IMG/VR virus record: IMGVR_UViG_3300032087_005553
Span: 1-41,170 of that record
DNA length: 41,170 bases
Strand: one strand, 5' to 3'
Source: a virus
In this document: one piece after another, positions 31,366 through 37,631 of the stretch
Numbering within the stretch: position 1 is the stretch's first letter
Layout: each line of letters starts with the position of its first letter
The notes under the pieces: generated by a model
Databases searched by the model: none
Seen by the model: the letters and a program-made list of their open reading frames with translations, nothing else
What the model was told of the DNA's origin: nothing
Position numbers and translations under genes: made by a program

Positions 31366-32955
31366 ATGCTGGGAGTTCCCCATCCGACTAACGACCCGTC
31401 TTTGGTTTCGTATCACAGGCCGGAGTTGACGCAGCTTTTGCCGTCTCTCGAGACAGCTTCAGATTGCTGGTATTTGCTTGACAATGTTTATGCCGACAAG
31501 CGAGGCCAGTATAAAAGTGTAAAGGAGAAGTATTTACACAAGGAAGAAGCCGAACCAAATAAGGCATACCAAGAAAGACTTCATAGAGCCACCTATACAC
31601 CTATCTACAGAGATAGTATTCGCGCTTACGCCGGTCTCCTTAACCGGTTTCAGTTGATCGATCCCCCAGCGTCTCTGGAACAGTCAGAAAAGAATATTGA
31701 CCTTCAAGGCGAAAGTATTCAAAGCTTTTGGAATAGATGTGATGAGCGGTCCCTGAGAGACGGGGGTGTCTACATCATGGTGGACATGACCCAGGGCGAG
31801 GAGGGCAACTTCTTAGATGAACTCCAAAGTGATCGGCGCCCTTACATGATGATGGTCGATCGGAAAGACGTCATTAACTGGTCGATTGTTAACGAGAATG
31901 GGCGAGAAAAAATTGCCCATGCCACTGTTAGACAGTTGCAGCAAGTCCCGACTCCTAACGGGTTTGGAGTTGAGCTAGAGCCTGTTTACTACGTGTTCAG
32001 GCCAAATCTTGTTGAGACTTACACCTTGGAGAAAGCGGATGGCCGCTGGATCCAGAGAAAGATTAAAGAAGTTAAAACCACTCTGCCTGTAGTTCCGATT
32101 GTTTGGTACGGCGCTACTGCTCCGCATTTTGGGCAAGGGGAGCTCCCTTTGAGTGGTCTTGCAGAACTGTCAATCCAGCACTTCCAGATGAGGTCTGACC
32201 TGCAGGAGCTGCTTCATAAGTGTGCAATGCCAGTACCCGTCAGAACTGGAGCCAAGACTGGACCTGATGGTCATCCTGTTCCGCTGGTCCTCGGACCTAA
32301 CACTGCTGTCGATCTCGATAGCGAAGGTGGCAAGTTTGAATTTGCAGAACCGTCTGGCAGAAGCCTCGAGCGCCACCAAGCTGAGATCACTCACGTAGAA
32401 GAGTTGATGGACAGAAGTGGGCTGAACTTCTTATATGGAGCAAATATCAAGACAGCAACTGAAGCTTCCCTCAGAGCTTCTCAGGTAGCTTCGCAAGTAT
32501 CGGCTTTAGTTCGCAATAAGACAGCTTCGTTCAATTTGGTGATGAGGCTTTGGGCCGCTTACAACGGTGAACTGAGTCAGATCACGTCAGAATCCGGCAT
32601 TGCTCTCAACGACAGCTTGATCAATAAGCCGTTAGGAGCCTCTGAGATCGCCCAACTGGTTAATCTTTACTCTCAAGGAATCATCTCGAAGCGGACTGTA
32701 CTTGATGAGTTGCAACGTGGTGGCATCCTCGATCCGGAGCTGAAGGTCACAGAAGAGATCGAAAGAACCGAACAGGAGCGAGAGGTTGAATTGACTAATG
32801 AGATCGATGAAGAAGTCAAAAAGAAGGAAGCCTTGAGGGAAACCGACACTCCAAGTGCCGGTTCTCCGCCCAGCGCTGAAGGTCAAGAAGGGAATATTAA
32901 TGACGAAAGTCAATCTCCCAAGAACTTACAAGCCTCTGCGCAAAGAGCCCAATAA
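31366..32955 (+). CDS. Portal protein (DUF4055-like)
   Basis: A 529-residue protein matching the DUF4055 portal type: YQERLHRATYTPIYRDSIRAY near the start, and a core with GVYIMVDMTQGEEG, VDRKDVINWSIV, PVVPIVWYGATAPHFGQG, LAELSIQHFQMRSDL and GPNTAVDLD. The C-terminal ~100 residues are helical and acidic (VKVTEEIERTEQEREVELTNE), then a low-complexity Ser/Ala/Gln tail. It forms the DNA entry vertex, bound by the terminase. It is 6 kb from terL with metabolic genes between, unlike the usual terL-portal pair. No other virion gene sits beside it here. Confidence 0.83.
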   Translation: MLGVPHPTNDPSLVSYHRPELTQLLPSLETASDCWYLLDNVYADKRGQYKSVKEKYLHKEEAEPNKAYQERLHRATYTPIYRDSIRAYAGLLNRFQLIDPPASLEQSEKNIDLQGESIQSFWNRCDERSLRDGGVYIMVDMTQGEEGNFLDELQSDRRPYMMMVDRKDVINWSIVNENGREKIAHATVRQLQQVPTPNGFGVELEPVYYVFRPNLVETYTLEKADGRWIQRKIKEVKTTLPVVPIVWYGATAPHFGQGELPLSGLAELSIQHFQMRSDLQELLHKCAMPVPVRTGAKTGPDGHPVPLVLGPNTAVDLDSEGGKFEFAEPSGRSLERHQAEITHVEELMDRSGLNFLYGANIKTATEASLRASQVASQVSALVRNKTASFNLVMRLWAAYNGELSQITSESGIALNDSLINKPLGASEIAQLVNLYSQGIISKRTVLDELQRGGILDPELKVTEEIERTEQEREVELTNEIDEEVKKKEALRETDTPSAGSPPSAEGQEGNINDESQSPKNLQASAQRAQ

Positions 32956-32986
32956 AGCTCTATACACTTAACTAAAGGATGGAATC

Positions 32987-33184
32987 ATGGTAATCGCAAG
33001 GTTTCAGTTCAAGCCTGGCATGGCAGAACATTTCGCCTGGTATGCAGGACAGGAGGTTGTTGAAATGATGTTCAACGATGTTACTGAATTTGTCGAAACT
33101 TGCCAACAGTTTGAAGACGCCCTGGTCGACGCTTCTGTTCTCATGGATGGCCATGTATATAACCTTGAGGCGCTTTCGGCTTGA
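32987..33184 (+). CDS. Small acidic protein after the portal gene
   Basis: A 65-residue helical protein (QFKPGMAEHFAWYAGQEVVEM, then EFVETCQQFEDALVDASVLM). An RBS-like AAAGGATGG lies before the ATG at 32987. The stop (TGA) overlaps the next TTG. No family recognised. Confidence 0.6.
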   Translation: MVIARFQFKPGMAEHFAWYAGQEVVEMMFNDVTEFVETCQQFEDALVDASVLMDGHVYNLEALSA

Positions 33185-33543
33185 GTCATCCTCATAAACC
33201 AGGTAAGTACCTCCGTTCATACGGGGGTTCTTTTTTCTATAAAGTCATTGGTCCGTGCTGCCAGCTTTATGACAGAGAGGAACTCCCTTGGCCGTCTTGT
33301 TCCCTTCAGTGGAAAGGAAAGCAGCCAAGCTGGAACAGAGTCGGAGCTAGATACGTAGCGGATTTAGCATCTTCACGTTGCCCTTCTTACAGTGTCGAAG
33401 CATGCGACTTGCATGGCAATCGCTGGATTCAAGTTTTAACAATTTATTCACAACGCTTGGATAAACACACCAAAAATTGGTGGTATTCTAAGTGTCCAAA
33501 GTCTAAACCTTACCCAGTTCTGGTAGATGACGAGCTCGAGTAA
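33181..33543 (+). CDS. Hypothetical Cys-rich protein
   Basis: A 120-residue protein starting with TTG that overlaps the previous stop (TTGA), a common coupled start. It contains 'SCSLQWKGKQPSWNRVGARYV' and 'IQVLTIYSQRLDKHTKNWWYS' with seven cysteines, none in an obvious zinc-ribbon pattern, and 'GSFFYKVIGPCCQLYD'. It overlaps the next small gene by 17 bases. Function unknown. Confidence 0.6.
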   Translation: MSHPHKPGKYLRSYGGSFFYKVIGPCCQLYDREELPWPSCSLQWKGKQPSWNRVGARYVADLASSRCPSYSVEACDLHGNRWIQVLTIYSQRLDKHTKNWWYSKCPKSKPYPVLVDDELE

Positions 33544-33673
33544 TTTCTGGACAAGAGTCTTAAGAGAAAAGAACCTAGAAAGCCCAGGCAGGGAAGAAGC
33601 CGTCAGGGAGGCTGTCGCATATTCGCGAGAGAAGAAAGAACTGAAAGACTCTTTGAAAAACAAGAAAAAATGA
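33527..33673 (+). CDS. Very small charged protein
   Basis: A 48-residue frame (MTSSSNFWTRVLREKNLESP, then EEAVREAVAYSREKKELKDSL and a Lys tail). It overlaps the end of the previous gene. It is helical and charged, so probably soluble, and no family is recognised. Overlap and length make it moderately credible. Confidence 0.45.
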   Translation: MTSSSNFWTRVLREKNLESPGREEAVREAVAYSREKKELKDSLKNKKK

Positions 33674-33691
33674 TCCCGTTTAGCATTGTCA

Positions 33692-33707
33692 TTTTCCAAG
33701 TAAACTG
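33692..33707 (+). promoter_or_regulatory. Second copy of the TTTTCC-GTAAACTG motif
   Basis: TTTTCCAAGTAAACTG matches 14 of 16 bases of the element at 28404-28419. It ends 22 bases before the TTG start at 33729, as the first copy ends 21 bases before the nrdJ ATG. A weaker relative, TTTTCCCGACAAGTG, is at 35956-35970, before the gene at 36004. Confidence 0.45.
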
Positions 33708-33728
33708 GATCAAGGTTGCCAGAATCCC

Positions 33729-33944
33729 TTGGATAAAAACACTTTTGAATCTACAAGAAAGCTAGCAGGCTTTAATAAGTTGCTTCGGGACCAACCTAAA
33801 GCAGCCATCATATATTTACTGGTACTGATCGCCATCTACGGCAGCCTGGTCAGTATTACTGCATATCTCCTGGCCCCTGTCCTCGGCATCTCTGTCATCA
33901 AAACAGCCTTGCTCTTGTGGCTTATTAGGTATATAATGACCTAG
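33729..33944 (+). CDS. Small membrane protein before the tRNA cluster
   Basis: A 71-residue protein with a TTG start. Two membrane segments are plausible (AIIYLLVLIAIYGSLVSITAY, read as about residues 25-45, and ISVIKTALLLWLIRYIM at 53-70). The end overlaps the TATAAT box of the tRNA promoter. No family recognised; possibly a phage membrane protein of unknown role. Confidence 0.5.
   Translation: MDKNTFESTRKLAGFNKLLRDQPKAAIIYLLVLIAIYGSLVSITAYLLAPVLGISVIKTALLLWLIRYIMT
33909..33937 (+). promoter_or_regulatory. tRNA cluster promoter
   Basis: TTGCTC (33909-33914) and a perfect TATAAT (33932-33937), spaced 17 bp, lie 11 bases before the first tRNA. The downstream GAC after the box repeats the TATAATGAC seen upstream of the fibre genes. 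Confidence 0.65.
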
Positions 33945-33948
33945 TCGC

Positions 33949-34021
33949 GGGCACGTAGCATAATGGATAATGCAACTGCCTTCTAAGCAGTCGATTGGGG
34001 GTTCGAGTCCCTCCGTGCCTG
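33949..34021 (+). tRNA. tRNA-Arg (UCU)
   Basis: Complete cloverleaf: acceptor GGGCACG with CGTGCCT, D arm GCAT/ATGC, anticodon stem ACTGC/GCAGT with loop CTTCTAA (anticodon TCT), T arm GGGGG TTCGAGT CCCTC, and discriminator G. CCA is not encoded. It reads AGA (and possibly AGG), a codon frequent in these phage genes and rarer in GC-rich cyanobacteria. Confidence 0.92.
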
Positions 34022-34024
34022 TCC

Positions 34025-34097
34025 GCTCCTTTAGCAATCTGGTGAATGCAGCGAACTCATAATTCGCCTAAGGAGAGTTCGATCCTCTCAAGGAGCA
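34025..34097 (+). tRNA. tRNA-Met (CAU)
   Basis: Acceptor GCTCCTT with AAGGAGC, D arm GCA/TGC, anticodon stem GCGAA/TTCGC with loop CTCATAA (anticodon CAT), variable CTAAG, T arm GAGAG TTCGATC CTCTC, discriminator A, CCA not encoded. A G1-C72 pair excludes the typical bacterial initiator. It could be elongator Met or, if the C is lysidine-modified, Ile2. Confidence 0.85.
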
Positions 34098-34101
34098 CCT
34101 C

Positions 34102-34185
34102 GCGAGTATGGCGGAATTGGTAGACGCACCAGACTTAAAATCTGTTGACCGTCAGGTCGTGGGGGTTCAAGTCCCCCTACTCGCA
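34102..34185 (+). tRNA. tRNA-Leu (UAA)
   Basis: A class II tRNA of 84 bases: acceptor GCGAGTA with TACTCGC, D arm GCG..CGC, anticodon loop CTTAAAA (anticodon TAA), a long variable arm (TGACCGTCAGGTC, with GACC/GGTC pairing), T arm GGGGG TTCAAGT CCCCC, discriminator A. One C-T mismatch closes the anticodon stem. CCA is not encoded. It reads UUA, common in the AT-richer phage genes. Confidence 0.9.
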
Positions 34186-34201
34186 TTGATTTGATAAGCA
34201 A

Positions 34202-34414
34202 ATGTGGAGACTTTGGTGTAAAGCCCTAGGACAGAAAGAAGGGCGATCAAGTCGAGAAGCTGACAGGATCGCTTTTATAAGAACTCTTATCCTGGCTGGC
34301 TACGTTGTGACTAATGCATTCATCGTTAGCGGAGTTATACGTCACTGGAATGATTCAGTAGACTGTGAAAGAATTGATTCTATGGTTGGCATCAACCAAG
34401 ACATCCAATCGTAA
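34202..34414 (+). CDS. Small membrane protein after the tRNAs
   Basis: A 70-residue protein with a basic N-terminal part (KEGRSSREADR) and one membrane segment (FIRTLILAGYVVTNAFIVSGVI, about 25-46). Its last 50 bases overlap the start of the HNH-like gene. No family recognised. Confidence 0.5.
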   Translation: MWRLWCKALGQKEGRSSREADRIAFIRTLILAGYVVTNAFIVSGVIRHWNDSVDCERIDSMVGINQDIQS

Positions 34415-34898
34415 AGACCTTTTTGGAGACGTCGTACCTCACAAGTCGTGTTCTCTTTGCAAACGCATCCTGCCATTGCATAAAGAGTTTTTTAATATAG
34501 ATAAAAGCACTTCAAGTGGCTATAGCTGCCAATGCAAGCAATGCCGCAAAAGTAAAAGCATGGAAGAAGACGTCGAGCTCTGGTTCAGCAGGAGAAAGTC
34601 TTTGGCAGTGCATGGGTCCACTACATCTTCTAGGCAGAAGAGAGGTATTAACTGGCAGCTAACTAAAATACCTCCATTGCCTCAATACTGTCCCGTTTTC
34701 GGTGAGCCATTGATCTACGCACGTATTTGCGATAGCCCATGGGGAGCATCTATTGATCGGATTGATAGCTCAATGCCTTACACAGACGAGAACGTTCAAG
34801 TCATTAGCCTTAGGGCAAATAAATTAAAGAGTGATGCAACTTTGGAGGAACTTGTTTCTTTAGGAAAATGGGCTGAAAAGATGTTAGAATTAAAATAA
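34365..34898 (+). CDS. HNH-family endonuclease-like protein
   Basis: A 177-residue protein (GTG start; overlaps the previous gene). Residues 27-70 hold cysteine pairs (KSCSLCKRILPLHKEFF, SCQCKQCRKSK), suggesting a zinc ribbon that binds DNA. The C-terminal part has CPVFGEPLIYA ... ASIDRIDSSMPYTDENVQVISL, RANKLKSDATLEEL: this 'SIDRID...YT..NVQ.IS.RAN.LKSDAT..EL' is the common phage HNH/His-Me-finger nuclease pattern. It may be a free-standing homing endonuclease next to tRNA genes. The start is uncertain. Confidence 0.75.
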   Translation: MKELILWLASTKTSNRKDLFGDVVPHKSCSLCKRILPLHKEFFNIDKSTSSGYSCQCKQCRKSKSMEEDVELWFSRRKSLAVHGSTTSSRQKRGINWQLTKIPPLPQYCPVFGEPLIYARICDSPWGASIDRIDSSMPYTDENVQVISLRANKLKSDATLEELVSLGKWAEKMLELK

Positions 34899-34913
34899 TA
34901 TGTAGTCTTTGAT

Positions 34914-35090
34914 ATGGAGTGTCCTAACTGCGGGAATGTCACAAACTTGATGGGCAGTGAGTCTATTGGACATTCAGTCAGGCGTGTCAGAAAATGCCCC
35001 AACTGCAGTCATAAATTCCTGACCTACGAGGTCCCTGAAAAAGATGTCCCAGATGCGGAAAGCTTTGTCGAAAATGGCAGGCAACGGTAG
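34914..35090 (+). CDS. NrdR-like zinc ribbon protein without ATP-cone
   Basis: A 58-residue protein with MECPNCGNV near the start and RRVRKCPNCSHKFLTYE about 25 residues later: CxxC...CxxC with 'VRRxRxCPxCxxxFxTYE', the zinc-ribbon form of NrdR, the repressor of ribonucleotide reductase genes. The remaining ~100-residue ATP-cone that senses (d)ATP is absent; the protein stops soon after YEVPEKDVPD. It stands about 4 kb from the phage RNR gene. It could bind NrdR boxes without nucleotide control, or interfere with host NrdR. Confidence 0.72.
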   Translation: MECPNCGNVTNLMGSESIGHSVRRVRKCPNCSHKFLTYEVPEKDVPDAESFVENGRQR

Positions 35091-35113
35091 GCTGAACTAG
35101 TCGCATTTTTTTC

Positions 35114-35425
35114 TTGCTACTTACTCTTGCCACTTTCTGTACAATTGCTAGCCATTATGGGGTAGGTGACGGTTACCACGGCCAAACCGCTGCTGATGGC
35201 TCTGTCTACAACGCCTATGCCCATACGGCTGCCCATAAAACGCTTCCATTTGGATCAATGGTCCGCGTGACAAACACCGCCAACAACAAAAGCGTGGTTG
35301 TCAAAATCACCGATCGAGGCCCTTTCATTCCTGGTCGCGGTCTTGACCTTTCTTATGGAGCTTTCTCTGTTATCGCCGATCCAGCCGCTGGTGTTGTAGA
35401 CGTTTGCGCCAGTAGACTGATCTAG
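35114..35425 (+). CDS. RlpA-like (double-psi beta-barrel) protein
   Basis: A 103-residue protein with a short signal-like N-terminus (LLLTLATFCTIA) and an RlpA/expansin-like domain: SHYGVGDGYHGQTAADGSVY, TAAHKTLPFGSMVRVTN, then VVVKITDRGPFIPGRGLDLS, where the Asp of TDRGPF is catalytic-type in RlpA lytic transglycosylases. No ATG is available; TTG 35114 is one choice, with ATT or other upstream starts possible, since the frame runs back to 35096. It may act on peptidoglycan during infection or lysis. The neighbouring genes are accessory. Confidence 0.75.
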   Translation: MLLTLATFCTIASHYGVGDGYHGQTAADGSVYNAYAHTAAHKTLPFGSMVRVTNTANNKSVVVKITDRGPFIPGRGLDLSYGAFSVIADPAAGVVDVCASRLI

Positions 35426-35438
35426 CATTAGACAACTT

Positions 35439-35948
35439 GTGCTCTATTCTTTAACGGCTGAAGAGAAGCAACTTGCTCTCGCAGAAGCACAACGCCGTCA
35501 AGAGTGGAACGCGAGTAGAAACAAAAAAGGCAGAAATCTTGGGGCGTCTCGAGGTCTCTACTCCCTTTTTATTCACAAGGTAGGATGCGGCGGTGAAATG
35601 GCCGTCGCGTCTTATTTGGGGATGAAAGATTTTGTCTTCAAAGAGACAGAACCCGTAAGGGGTTCTTGTGATTTACCGTTCAATATTGATGTAAAAACAA
35701 GAACTAGGCACTATTACGACCTTCTAATCCAGCTTGATGACGAGCCGTGGAAGGTTTATTGGCTAGTCACCCTGGAAAACAAGCAATTTAACATCCATGG
35801 ATGGACTACTCCAAACATGGAAAAGAAAAATGACTGGATATTGGAGCCTCTTGCTGGTCGAAGAGCCTACTTTATTCCAAAAAAAGAGCTGAAACGCCCA
35901 GAAGAGTTTTGGGATTACCATGACAAGGGCTCACTTTACTGTATTTAG
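35439..35948 (+). CDS. PD-(D/E)XK-like nuclease
   Basis: A 169-residue protein (GTG start). 'VGCGGEMAVASYLGM' (E in a leading helix), then 'RGSCDLPFNIDVKTRTRHYYD' (D ... xDVK) and 'YWLVTLENKQFNIHGWTT' follow the order alpha-beta-beta-beta-alpha-beta of a PD-(D/E)XK nuclease, with E, D and the DVK lysine as metal-site residues. The rest is a charged helical N-terminus (EEKQLALAEAQRRQE) and C-terminus. It may be a phage nuclease acting on host or rival DNA, or a repair enzyme; the exact family is uncertain. Confidence 0.65.
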   Translation: MLYSLTAEEKQLALAEAQRRQEWNASRNKKGRNLGASRGLYSLFIHKVGCGGEMAVASYLGMKDFVFKETEPVRGSCDLPFNIDVKTRTRHYYDLLIQLDDEPWKVYWLVTLENKQFNIHGWTTPNMEKKNDWILEPLAGRRAYFIPKKELKRPEEFWDYHDKGSLYCI

Positions 35949-36003
35949 AGCAACATTTTCCCGACAAGTGCTATATTGAGGATGTTCACACGAGAGACTT
36001 CTC

Positions 36004-36600
36004 ATGCGCTCAAACAAATACGGAACCCAGCAAGCGATTATCGGGGTTTCTCACTACCTTCAAAACCTGCCTCTCCCTAAATCAAAGGCAGCCGATATCA
36101 CCTTCTTGGCGCTGTCCAACGCCCCTGATTCTCTGGTGCCTAACAATGATGGGCTTATGGTACTTTTGCACTACCAACCCATCATGATGATCTGCTCGAA
36201 GGGCGACGAGATCACAAAGGTCTTTGTTTTTTCGGGCTTCTATTACGACATGGGTGGCAACCCGACGAAAACAACCAGAGAACGCCTGAATGGTTTACTG
36301 GATTACCTGGGGGACGAAGCGGTGATCCCTCAAGGTGTTCGGGTCATTTACGACGTTGAGCATGACCTTTGCTACCTGAAGTACAAGGAAGAGCGCTTTG
36401 TTCTAAATAAAGACTACACTGATGCAATTGGTATTGACGCAACTCCAGACCGGTTCTCTGTCATCCAATTTCCTGATCACAAAGTTGAAAAAGAAAGAAG
36501 AAAGACTTGGAAAAAGAGTGAACTTCTTGAAATGATCTTATCCGAAGATGGTTACAAGCTGCCTGAGCGAGTTGGGGCAAACGTTGACTACACACGTTGA
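36004..36600 (+). CDS. Hypothetical protein
   Basis: A 198-residue protein. A first half with DITFLALSNAPDSLVPNNDG and LMVLLHYQPIMMICSKGDE, then KVFVFSGFYYDMGGNPTK, reads as a mixed alpha/beta domain; the second half (QGVRVIYDVEHDLCYLKYKEE) is beta-rich and the C-terminus is basic. No family recognised. A TATATT -10-like box lies at 35972-35977, and a TTTTCCCGACAAG element (related to the motif at 28404) lies just upstream of it. Confidence 0.65.
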   Translation: MRSNKYGTQQAIIGVSHYLQNLPLPKSKAADITFLALSNAPDSLVPNNDGLMVLLHYQPIMMICSKGDEITKVFVFSGFYYDMGGNPTKTTRERLNGLLDYLGDEAVIPQGVRVIYDVEHDLCYLKYKEERFVLNKDYTDAIGIDATPDRFSVIQFPDHKVEKERRKTWKKSELLEMILSEDGYKLPERVGANVDYTR

Positions 36601-36610
36601 AAACGTTCTG

Positions 36611-36640
36611 AGAAAGGTAGTCTAAAAAGACTGCCTTTCT
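36611..36640 (+). promoter_or_regulatory. Perfect 12-bp hairpin before a small basic gene
   Basis: AGAAAGGTAGTC (36611-36622) pairs fully with GACTGCCTTTCT (36629-36640) around TAAAAA, with one G-T wobble. No T-run follows on the plus strand, so it is not a classical terminator. It ends five bases before the ATG at 36646, so it may control access of ribosomes. Confidence 0.6.
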
Positions 36641-36645
36641 TGGTT

Positions 36646-36816
36646 ATGGCTAAACCTGGTTTATATTCAAACATCCACAAAAAACGCAAGCGCATCGAAA
36701 GACAGAAGGCCGCTGGTGGCAAGGTCGAGAGAATGCGCAAGCCTGGCAGCAAAGGTGCTCCGACTGCGGAAGCATTCCGCAAGTCTGCTAAGACTGCAAA
36801 GAAGCGGAAAAAGTGA
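36646..36816 (+). CDS. Small basic protein resembling a cyanophage-conserved family
   Basis: A 56-residue protein: MAKPGLYSNIHKKRKRIERQ, then KMR-like VERMRKPGSKGAPTAEAF and a Lys tail. The 'MAKPGLYxNIHxKRKRIxxGSxxxMRKPGSKGAPT' form is one I recall in many cyanophages and related marine phages as an unannotated short protein. It probably binds nucleic acid or ribosomal components, by composition only. The stop overlaps the next ATG (TGATG). Confidence 0.75.
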   Translation: MAKPGLYSNIHKKRKRIERQKAAGGKVERMRKPGSKGAPTAEAFRKSAKTAKKRKK

Positions 36817-37109
36817 TGGCCGCTAAAAAGAAAGATCCTCGTCTAGAACGTGCTGGGGTATCAGGCTACAACAAACCTAAGCGTACTCCTAACCACCCTA
36901 CAAAAAGTCATGTAGTGGTTGCGAAAGAGGGTGACAAGGTCAAAACGATCCGTTTTGGTGAACAGGGTGCAAAGACTGCTGGCAAGCCTAAATCAGGTGA
37001 ATCTGAGCGGATGAAGCAGAAACGGGCATCGTTCAAAGCACGTCACGCTAAGAACATCAAGAAAGGAAAGATGTCAGCAGCTTACTGGGCCAATCGAGAA
37101 AAATGGTAA
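36816..37109 (+). CDS. Small basic protein, second cyanophage-conserved family
   Basis: 97 residues from the ATG overlapping the previous stop. The pattern SHVVVAKEGDKVKTIRFGEQ, GAKTAGKPKSGESERMKQKRA and SFKARHAKNIKKGKMSAAYW is one I associate with a conserved cyanophage protein family of unknown function. Strongly basic. The pairing with the previous small basic gene appears deliberate. Confidence 0.75.
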   Translation: MAAKKKDPRLERAGVSGYNKPKRTPNHPTKSHVVVAKEGDKVKTIRFGEQGAKTAGKPKSGESERMKQKRASFKARHAKNIKKGKMSAAYWANREKW

Positions 37110-37112
37110 CTC

Positions 37113-37364
37113 TTAGTCTGCATTTCGGCTGAGTGATATCAACGTAGTAAGCAATCCCATTAGTACCGTTATGGCCCTGGAGTCTGCATCAATGCAGCCA
37201 ACAGGGCTCATTTCTAATTTGGATTTATTGACTTCAGCTTTGTTTACAAATTCCGTCCAGACCATCGGCAGTACGTAAAATCTGCAGGCTAGCCACTGTC
37301 CACCAGTTATTAGCGCTATAAAGACAGAAAGCCCTATGATGGATTGCCATAACCATTTTGGCAT
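37113..37364 (-). CDS. Small leftward membrane protein
   Basis: An 83-residue protein with two membrane segments (WQSIIGLSVFIALITGGQWLA, shortened here to its core, and ITVLMGLLTTLISLS) and a Cys/Asp-containing loop (PVGCIDADSRA). The end 'VLMGLLTTLISL' recalls short holin-like or phage membrane proteins. It is the only leftward gene within this stretch and has its own TATAAT promoter at 37403-37431. Function unknown. Confidence 0.6.
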   Translation of the reverse strand: MPKWLWQSIIGLSVFIALITGGQWLACRFYVLPMVWTEFVNKAEVNKSKLEMSPVGCIDADSRAITVLMGLLTTLISLSRNAD

Positions 37365-37381
37365 TTAACAAACCCTGCTAT

Positions 37382-37431
37382 TTGTAGTTTCCCGTCGTTA
37401 CAATTATATTAACGCAAGAACAAATGAACAA
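37382..37431. promoter_or_regulatory. Divergent overlapping promoters
   Basis: Minus strand: TTGTTC (plus 37426-37431) and perfect TATAAT (plus 37403-37408), 17 bp apart, toward 37364. Plus strand: TTGTAG (37382-37387) and TATATT (37405-37410), 17 bp apart, toward the gene at 37424. The two -10 boxes overlap, so only one of the two can be bound at a time. Confidence 0.55.
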
Positions 37432-37603
37432 CGCAGAAAAGGCCTTCTCCGATTTGTTCCACGGTAAGACTAGTGTCCCTGATGCAGCTAGAAGATGCAA
37501 GATTACTACTGAAAAGATGAAGTCACTTTTTAAGATGTATATTAGATTGCATCCTGTTGAGGATTGGGAAATCGAAGAGCAGCCATGTTGGCCTTACAGC
37601 TAA
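37424..37603 (+). CDS. Small HTH-like protein conserved in cyanophages
   Basis: A 59-residue protein: MNNAEKAFSDLFHGKTSVPD, then DAARRCKITTEKMKSLFKMYI and a short Trp/Pro-rich end (DWEIEEQPCWPYS). The helix-turn-helix-like 'SVPDAARRCKITTEKMKSLF' and the 'FSDLFHGKTSxxDAARRCxIT' phrase are ones I recall in cyanophage proteins. Possibly a small regulator. The plus promoter at 37382-37410 lies directly upstream. Confidence 0.7.
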   Translation: MNNAEKAFSDLFHGKTSVPDAARRCKITTEKMKSLFKMYIRLHPVEDWEIEEQPCWPYS

Positions 37604-37631
37604 TTAGTAGACTAAACTAAAGGCTTGCTTT

